Assembly (NCBI GenBank): GCA_017302075.1
Contig: JAFLEB010000006.1
Location: 1 to 43,199 of the forward strand
DNA: 43,199 nucleotides
Origin: Lysobacterales bacterium
Lineage (GTDB): Bacteria; Pseudomonadota; Gammaproteobacteria; Xanthomonadales; Xanthomonadaceae
Direction: 5' to 3'
Shown: piece by piece, positions 38,335 through 43,199 of the stretch
Position numbering within the stretch: position 1 is the first letter of the stretch
Layout of the letters: the number at the start of each line of letters is the position of its first letter
Program-made: the position numbers and the translations under genes
Notes under the pieces: generated by a model
The model's database searches: none
Told to the model about the DNA's origin: nothing
What the model saw: only the letters and a program-made list of their open reading frames with translations

Positions 38335-38360
38335 AAACGCCCGGCAGTGCCGGGCGTTTT
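38335..38360 (+). terminator. Intrinsic terminator after acnB
   Basis: AAACGCCCGGCA and TGCCGGGCGTTT pair as a near-perfect stem with a tiny loop, followed by TTTTC. Located 22 bases past the acnB stop. The stem's A-rich left side reads as T-rich on the other strand, so it may also stop transcription leaving hflD. Confidence 0.9.
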
Positions 38361-38382
38361 CGTTGGTGCAAACACGTGGCGC

Positions 38383-38991
38383 CTAGCGCATCAGCTGGTC
38401 GATCGCCGCGGCCATGTCGCGGCGGCGGAACAGGAAGTCCCACAGGCTGCCGCCCATCTGCCGCCACAACACCGCGGCGCGCAACGCCGCCAGCAGCAGG
38501 GCGCGGATCTCCGCGACCACGCCGGCCTGGCCGAGGTAGTGCGGGTTGCCCTGGACCATCACCCGCGGGCGCAGGTGGCTGATGGTGTCGGCGTACAGGC
38601 TGGCGAGGCCGGCCACCACGTCGTGGTGTGGGCTGCCCAGCCGTTCCACCGGCCCCTGCAGGGCGCGCAGCCCGGTACGCACGCGTTCGGTCATCGCCGC
38701 ATCGGCGACGAAGCGGCGCTCCAGTTGCATCACCGCCATCGCCAGCTTGCCGAGGGCCTCGTCCTTGTTGGTCCCGGCCAGGTAGTCGCGCAGCAGGCGC
38801 AGGCCCGGCCGCACCGCGTCCACGCCGCCGACGGCGGCGGCGGTATCGGCGGGATCGAGGCGGAACACGCTGTCCAGCGCGACCTGCAGCGTGGCGGTGT
38901 CGGACTGCCCGGTCTCGGCGATCCGCCGCACCTGCGAGAGCGCGACCAGCAGGGAGCCGAGGGCAAGGACGCGGTCGTCGAACGGGGTCAT
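38383..38991 (-). CDS. hflD: HflD (lysogenisation regulator homologue, DUF489)
   Basis: This 202-residue inner-membrane-associated, mostly helical protein is of the HflD family; the E. coli protein (213 residues) binds the lambda CII activator and lowers lysogeny. Its normal cell role is unclear. The sequence starts [24 protein letters not shown] and includes [32 protein letters not shown] and a basic tail [20 protein letters not shown] 38991 overlaps the mnmA stop (ATGA). Third gene of the nudJ-mnmA-hflD operon, an order shared with E. coli, though no purB follows here. Confidence 0.92.
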   Translation of the reverse strand: MTPFDDRVLALGSLLVALSQVRRIAETGQSDTATLQVALDSVFRLDPADTAAAVGGVDAVRPGLRLLRDYLAGTNKDEALGKLAMAVMQLERRFVADAAMTERVRTGLRALQGPVERLGSPHHDVVAGLASLYADTISHLRPRVMVQGNPHYLGQAGVVAEIRALLLAALRAAVLWRQMGGSLWDFLFRRRDMAAAIDQLMR

Positions 38992-40115
38992 GCGGCGGGG
39001 CTCCAGGCGTGGTCGGGGGCGATGGCGGGGGCGTCGGTGGTGGCGATCACCGCGCCGCCGAGGCAGGCATCGGCATCGTAGAGGACGACCGATTGACCCG
39101 GCGTGACCGCACGCTGCGGGCGCGCGAACCACACCCGCAGGCTGCCGTCGTCGCGCACCTCGACCTCGCAGGCCTCCTCGGCCTGGCGGTAGCGGGTCTG
39201 CGCGGTGCAGGCGAAGCGGGCGGCCGGGGGCGCGCCGGCGATCCAGTGCGCGGCCTCGCTGTGCAGGGTGCTGGACTGGAGCCAGGGGCTGTCGTGGCCC
39301 TGGTCGACGTAGAGCAGGTTGCGCGCGAGGTCCTTGCCGACCACGAACCACGGCGCCTGCGGGCGCCCGCGCACGCCGCCGATGTGCAGGCCTTCGCGCT
39401 GGCCGAGGGTGAAATAGAACACCCCCGGATGGGTGCCGACGCTGGTGCCGTCTGGCGTGCGCATCTCGCCGGGCCGGGCCGGCAGGTACTGGGCGAGGAA
39501 GCTGCGGAAATCGCGCTCGCCGATGAAGCAGATGCCGGTGGAATCCTTCTTCGCGGCGGTGGGCAGCCCGGCCTCGGCCGCGATCCGGCGCACCTCGCCC
39601 TTGTCCAGTTCGCCCAGCGGGAAGCGGGTCGCGGCCAGTTGTGCCTGCCCGAGCTGGTGCAGGAAATAGCTCTGGTCCTTGCCGCGGTCGCGGGCGCGCA
39701 GCAGCCGATGGCGGCCGTCGATGCAGTCGATCCGCGCGTAGTGCCCGGTGGCGATGGCTTCGGCCCCGAGCTCGCGGGCGGCATCCAGGAAATGCTTGAA
39801 CTTGATCTCGCGGTTGCACAGCACGTCGGGGTTGGGGGTGCGCCCGGCGGCGTATTCGTCGATGAAGTGGCGGAACACGCCGTCCCAGTACTCGCGCGAG
39901 AAGTCGCGGAAGCGGATCGGCAGGCCCAGCCGACCGCACACCGCCACCGCATCGCGGCGGTCGTCCTCGGCCCGGCAGTTGCCCGCGGCATCGTCCTCGG
40001 CCCAGTTCTGCATGAACAGGCCGATGACCTCGGCGCCGGCATCGCGCAGGAGCAGGGCGGCGACCGAGGAATCGACGCCGCCCGACATGCCGACGACGAT
40101 GCGCGGCCCGCTCAT
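38988..40115 (-). CDS. mnmA: tRNA-specific 2-thiouridylase MnmA
   Basis: This 375-residue enzyme adds sulfur to uridine 34 of tRNAs for Lys, Glu and Gln, improving decoding. Its ATP-binding P-loop is [12 protein letters not shown] near the N-terminus. Catalytic cysteines are in [12 protein letters not shown] and [12 protein letters not shown], both at the usual places, with GKDQSYFL between. ATG 40115 overlaps the nudJ stop (ATGA) and its own stop overlaps hflD's start, so all three are translationally coupled. Confidence 0.97.
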   Translation of the reverse strand: MSGPRIVVGMSGGVDSSVAALLLRDAGAEVIGLFMQNWAEDDAAGNCRAEDDRRDAVAVCGRLGLPIRFRDFSREYWDGVFRHFIDEYAAGRTPNPDVLCNREIKFKHFLDAARELGAEAIATGHYARIDCIDGRHRLLRARDRGKDQSYFLHQLGQAQLAATRFPLGELDKGEVRRIAAEAGLPTAAKKDSTGICFIGERDFRSFLAQYLPARPGEMRTPDGTSVGTHPGVFYFTLGQREGLHIGGVRGRPQAPWFVVGKDLARNLLYVDQGHDSPWLQSSTLHSEAAHWIAGAPPAARFACTAQTRYRQAEEACEVEVRDDGSLRVWFARPQRAVTPGQSVVLYDADACLGGAVIATTDAPAIAPDHAWSPAA

Positions 40116-40591
40116 GCCAGGTGCCGGACCAGGTCCAGCGGATGCCGGCTGCCGCCGAGGTAGTCGGCGACCGCGCGCCAGACCAGCGGGCTGCGATGCC
40201 GCGACGCCATTCCGCGCAGCGCCTCCGGGGCCAGCCATAGCGCGCGCACGATGCCTTCGTCGAGGCGGGCATCCGGCAGCTCGCGCACCGGCTCGGCGGC
40301 GAACGCGAAGCGCAGGTAGTGGCGACCGCCGCTGCCGTTCGCCTGCAGCGGTGCCTTCCACTGGTAGGCACCGACGAAGGCGGTCAGGCGCACCTCCCAT
40401 CCGGTTTCCTCGCGGGTTTCGCGAAGGGCGGCGTCGAGGAGGCTCTCGTCCGGCTCCAGGTGCCCGGCCGGCTGGTTCAACACCAGCGCGCCGTTGGCGC
40501 GTTCCTCGACCATCAGCAGCTGGCCGTCGCTCACCACGATGGTGGCGACGGTCACGTCGGGTTGCCAGAAGCGGCCTTCACGGTAGCTCAT
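40112..40591 (-). CDS. nudJ: NUDIX hydrolase NudJ
   Basis: This 159-residue NUDIX hydrolase has the full motif [20 protein letters not shown] followed by TGW, that is GX5EX7REUXEEXGU. It opens with [17 protein letters not shown] and QPAGHLE, as in the phosphatase NudJ (YmfB), which acts on thiamine pyrophosphate-type and nucleotide substrates. Its place directly before mnmA and hflD, as in E. coli, supports the symbol. The gap to the upstream YbjN-like gene is 39 bases, so it may be read from that gene's promoter. Confidence 0.92.
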   Translation of the reverse strand: MSYREGRFWQPDVTVATIVVSDGQLLMVEERANGALVLNQPAGHLEPDESLLDAALRETREETGWEVRLTAFVGAYQWKAPLQANGSGGRHYLRFAFAAEPVRELPDARLDEGIVRALWLAPEALRGMASRHRSPLVWRAVADYLGGSRHPLDLVRHLA

Positions 40592-40630
40592 GCGCGCGCC
40601 ACCGGCGCCGGGCCGAACTGCTGCCGCGAA

Positions 40631-41113
40631 TCAGAGGTCGTCACGGGCACCCGAGAGTTCCAGTTCCATGTCGTCGGCGGTCTGCGCCGCGATGTCCATG
40701 GCAGATTCCAGTTCCGCCGCCGACGCGCTGTCCGGCAGCTTGATCACGAACAGCAGGACGTCGCCGTCGGTCTCCCAGCTGCCCAGCTTGTTCGTGCGGC
40801 TCTCGGCCAGCAGTTCCAGCGCCTTGGCGCCGTTCACGCCGTCCTTCTCCAGCCGCGCCGCCGGCGAGAACACCTCGCGGATACTGAAGCCGCCCACGGT
40901 CTCGGTGCCGCCGGACACGAACACGAGTTGGGTGCGGCCTTCCTTCTCGTAGCTGTAGGTGACCTTGTAGTCGCCATCATCGTCGACGGTGTGCTTGATG
41001 CCGCGGGCGTCCAGGCGGGCCTTGACCGAGGCATCGGAGGCCAGCGCCGAGGCCGGACCCGCGAGCAGGGCGAGGGCGAGGAGGGCGGCGAAAGGTGTCG
41101 GCGGCGCGTGCAT
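40631..41113 (-). CDS. Secreted YbjN-like domain protein
   Basis: This 160-residue protein has a signal peptide ([19 protein letters not shown], cleavage about 25). The mature part has [43 protein letters not shown] near the start and later [13 protein letters not shown] and [27 protein letters not shown], a pattern of YbjN-type (type III secretion chaperone-like) alpha-beta domains. It is probably periplasmic. Function unknown. It diverges from clpS with 90 bases between. Confidence 0.8.
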   Translation of the reverse strand: MHAPPTPFAALLALALLAGPASALASDASVKARLDARGIKHTVDDDGDYKVTYSYEKEGRTQLVFVSGGTETVGGFSIREVFSPAARLEKDGVNGAKALELLAESRTNKLGSWETDGDVLLFVIKLPDSASAAELESAMDIAAQTADDMELELSGARDDL

Positions 41114-41190
41114 GGCGAATCCCCGGGGCGAAGCCCGGATTCTCGCGCCAACGCCGGGGCGCGTCCATGCCGCGTCCACGTCAGGCTCCC

Positions 41191-41203
41191 TATAATCCGC
41201 GCC
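41191..41203 (+). promoter_or_regulatory. -10 element of clpS, probably leaderless
   Basis: A perfect TATAAT at 41191-41196 lies 7 bases before the clpS ATG (41204), so transcription should begin at or next to the start codon. No Shine-Dalgarno sequence is present in the 7 bases. The same layout is seen before the LytTR gene (2776-2787). Confidence 0.6.
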
Positions 41204-41533
41204 ATGCCGACCCCGACCGACAAGCCCCAGCACGACCACGAGCACGGCGTCGTCGTGGCCCCGGCGCGCCCGGACACCGCGCGGCCGCCGCTGTATTCGG
41301 TGCTCCTGCTGAACGACGACTACACCCCGATGGACTTCGTGGTCGACGTCCTGATGCGTTTCTTCCCACTGGACCTGGAGCGGGCCACGCAGGTCATGCT
41401 CCACGTCCACACCCGCGGCTGCGGCGTCTGCGGGGTGTTCACCCGCGAGATCGCCGAATCCAAGGTCGCGCAGGTGAACGAATACGCGCGGATGAACCAG
41501 CACCCGCTGCTGTGCACGATGGAACGCGCCTGA
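41204..41533 (+). CDS. clpS: ClpS adaptor for the ClpAP protease
   Basis: ClpS brings N-degron proteins to ClpAP. The 109-residue protein has a flexible polar N-terminus (HDHEHG) that inserts into ClpA, then the folded core: [27 protein letters not shown] (the NDDYTPM N-degron pocket), [21 protein letters not shown] and a final [10 protein letters not shown]. All pocket residues look intact. It lies directly upstream of clpA on the same strand. Confidence 0.97.
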   Translation: MPTPTDKPQHDHEHGVVVAPARPDTARPPLYSVLLLNDDYTPMDFVVDVLMRFFPLDLERATQVMLHVHTRGCGVCGVFTREIAESKVAQVNEYARMNQHPLLCTMERA

Positions 41534-41547
41534 TCCGCATCCGGCAC

Positions 41548-41576
41548 TTGCCCCGGGGCCGTAGGCACCCTACATA
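41548..41576 (+). promoter_or_regulatory. Possible promoter of clpA
   Basis: TTGCCC (41548-41553) and TACATA (41571-41576) are separated by exactly 17 bases, 30 bases before the clpA ATG. This would let clpA be transcribed apart from clpS. Inferred. Confidence 0.5.
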
Positions 41577-41605
41577 GAGGGTCAGCGTTCCGGAGGACAG
41601 CCCCC

Positions 41606-43199
41606 ATGTTCAGCAAGGACCTCGAGCACAGCATCGGCCAGTGCTACAAGCGCGCCCGCGAGGCGCGCCACGAGTTCATGACCGTCGAGCACCTGATGCT
41701 CGCGCTGCTCGACAATCCCTCCGCCGAGTCCGTGCTCAAGGCGGTCGGCGCCGATTTCCCGCGCCTGCGCCAGGAGCTGGAGGAGGCCATCGAGGTCTCG
41801 GTCAACAAGCTCGCCGAAGACGATGGCCGCGACACCCAGCCGACGCTGGGCTTCCAGCGGGTGTTGCAGCGCGCGGTCTACCACGTGCAGTCCTCCGGCA
41901 AGAAGGAAGTGACCGGCGCCAACGTGCTGGTCGCCATCTTCGGCGAGAAGGATTCCCACGCGGTGTACTTCCTCAATCAGCAGGACGTGCACCGGCTCGA
42001 CGTCGTCAACTACATCTCGCACGGCATCGCCCGCGCCGAGGACGAGCCGTCCTCGCAGCCGCAAGAAGGCGAGGGCAAGGCCGAGGGCGGCGAGGGCGAG
42101 TCGAAGTCCGACCCGCTGGCCGAGTTCGCCAGCAACCTCAACGAGTTGGCCGCGGCCGGCAAGATCGACCCGCTGGTCGGGCGCGCGGAGGAAGTCGAGC
42201 GCACCATCCAGGTGCTGTGCCGCCGGCGCAAGAACAACCCGCTCTACGTCGGAGAGGCTGGCGTGGGCAAGACCGCGCTCGCCGAAGGCCTGGCCAAGCG
42301 GATCGTGGAGGGCGACGTGCCCGAGGTGCTGACCGAGGCGGTGATCTACTCGCTCGACCTCGGCGCGCTGGTCGCCGGCACCAAGTACCGCGGCGATTTC
42401 GAAAAGCGCCTGAAGGGCGTGCTGGCGGCGCTGAAGAAGCTGCCGCACGCGATCCTGTTCATCGACGAGATCCACACCATCATCGGCGCCGGTTCCGCCA
42501 GCGGCGGGACCATGGATGCGTCCAACCTGATCAAGCCGATGCTGGCCAGCGGCGAGCTGCGCTGCATCGGCTCGACCACCTTCCAGGAATACCGCGGGAT
42601 CTTCGAGAAGGATCGCGCGCTGGCCCGGCGCTTCCAGAAGATCGACATCGTCGAGCCGACCGTGGGCGAGGCGATCGAGATCCTGCAGGGCCTGAAGCCG
42701 AAGTACGAATCCCACCACGGCGTGAGCTATGCCGACGAGGCGATCAAGGCGGCCGTGGACCTGTCGGTCAAGCACATCGGCGACCGCCTGCTGCCCGACA
42801 AGGCGATCGACGTGATCGACGAGGCCGGCGCGCGCCAGCGCCTGCTGCCGCCGGAAACGCGCAAGCACCTGATCGACGTGGAGGAGATCGAGACCATCGT
42901 CGCCAAGATGGCGCGGATCCCGGCCAAGCAGGTCAGCGCGTCCGACAAGGACGTGCTGCAGCACCTCGAGCGCAACCTGAAGATGGTCATCTTCGGCCAG
43001 GACGAGGCGATCGGCAGCCTGACCTCGGCGATCAAGCTGGCGCGCAGCGGCCTGGGCAACCCGGACAAGCCCATCGGCAATTTCCTGTTCGCCGGCCCCA
43101 CCGGCGTGGGCAAGACCGAGGTGACCAAGCAGTTGGCGATGCAGCTGGGCATCGAACTGGTCCGCTTCGACATGTCCGAGTACATGGAACCGCATTCGG
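41606..43199 (+). CDS. clpA: ClpA, ATPase subunit of the ClpAP protease (3' end missing)
   Basis: ClpA unfolds substrates and feeds them to ClpP. The visible 531 residues hold the N-terminal double-Clp-repeat domain (FSKDLEHSIGQCYKRAREARHEFMTVEHLMLALL). An acidic linker follows (about 145-180, EGEGKAEGGEGESKSDP). The first AAA+ module has Walker A GEAGVGKT (216-223) and Walker B ILFIDE (283-288). The second module begins with Walker A GPTGVGKT (497-504). The frame runs open off the right edge; about 230 residues, including the ClpP-docking loop, are outside the window. GGAGG lies 9-10 bases before ATG 41606. Confidence 0.97.
   Translation, partial: MFSKDLEHSIGQCYKRAREARHEFMTVEHLMLALLDNPSAESVLKAVGADFPRLRQELEEAIEVSVNKLAEDDGRDTQPTLGFQRVLQRAVYHVQSSGKKEVTGANVLVAIFGEKDSHAVYFLNQQDVHRLDVVNYISHGIARAEDEPSSQPQEGEGKAEGGEGESKSDPLAEFASNLNELAAAGKIDPLVGRAEEVERTIQVLCRRRKNNPLYVGEAGVGKTALAEGLAKRIVEGDVPEVLTEAVIYSLDLGALVAGTKYRGDFEKRLKGVLAALKKLPHAILFIDEIHTIIGAGSASGGTMDASNLIKPMLASGELRCIGSTTFQEYRGIFEKDRALARRFQKIDIVEPTVGEAIEILQGLKPKYESHHGVSYADEAIKAAVDLSVKHIGDRLLPDKAIDVIDEAGARQRLLPPETRKHLIDVEEIETIVAKMARIPAKQVSASDKDVLQHLERNLKMVIFGQDEAIGSLTSAIKLARSGLGNPDKPIGNFLFAGPTGVGKTEVTKQLAMQLGIELVRFDMSEYMEPHS

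Overview
The window is chromosomal DNA of a high-GC gammaproteobacterium of the Xanthomonadaceae/Lysobacteraceae (Xanthomonas, Lysobacter, Luteimonas and relatives). The main evidence is an rpf (DSF quorum-sensing) cluster in typical xanthomonad company: recJ, a LytTR gene (rpfD-like), prfB, lysS, rpfG and rpfC on the plus strand, then rpfF and rpfB on the minus strand. RpfC and RpfF keep the residues and nearly the numbering known from Xanthomonas campestris. I cannot name the genus or species from sequence alone.

Layout. 1-12.6 kb: recJ (5' end cut off by the window), a convergent acyltransferase-3 gene, rpfD-like, prfB with its +1 programmed frameshift, lysS, and the signalling core rpfG-rpfC >< rpfF-rpfB. 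RpfF makes the DSF fatty-acid signal, RpfC senses it and phosphorylates RpfG, RpfG degrades cyclic di-GMP, and RpfB is an acyl-CoA ligase linked to DSF turnover. 12.7-20.8 kb: a metabolic and stress-type region. It has a lipoprotein, a compact minus-strand set of small enzymes with 4-base start/stop overlaps (dienelactone hydrolase, a dehydrogenase-cupin fusion, alpha/beta hydrolase, then PEBP and GFA proteins), a divergent GlxA-type AraC regulator, an SDR, a LysE exporter and a DsbA-fold isomerase.

20.8-31.6 kb: an accessory island rich in repeats and defence-type genes. It opens with two near-tandem copies of a 125-base palindromic repeat and a strictly phased 21-base repeat array leading into a small zinc-ribbon membrane protein. 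Next comes a single-chain type IIL (MmeI-like) restriction-modification enzyme whose target-recognition part has clearly different base composition. It is followed by a lipoprotein, a GIY-YIG-type protein, a secreted protein, a membrane-anchored Mrr-type nuclease, a membrane protein with two similar end modules, and an unassigned protein. A TumE-type toxin with a winged-helix partner and an orphan gene ending in a strong terminator close the island.

31.6-43.2 kb: housekeeping genes return. acnA (probably the counterpart of rpfA) and acnB are separated by an AbrB/PIN toxin-antitoxin pair. Then come the nudJ-mnmA-hflD overlapping operon, a YbjN-like secreted protein, and clpS-clpA (clpA is cut off by the right edge). 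No rRNA, tRNA, CRISPR array, transposase or integrase was seen.
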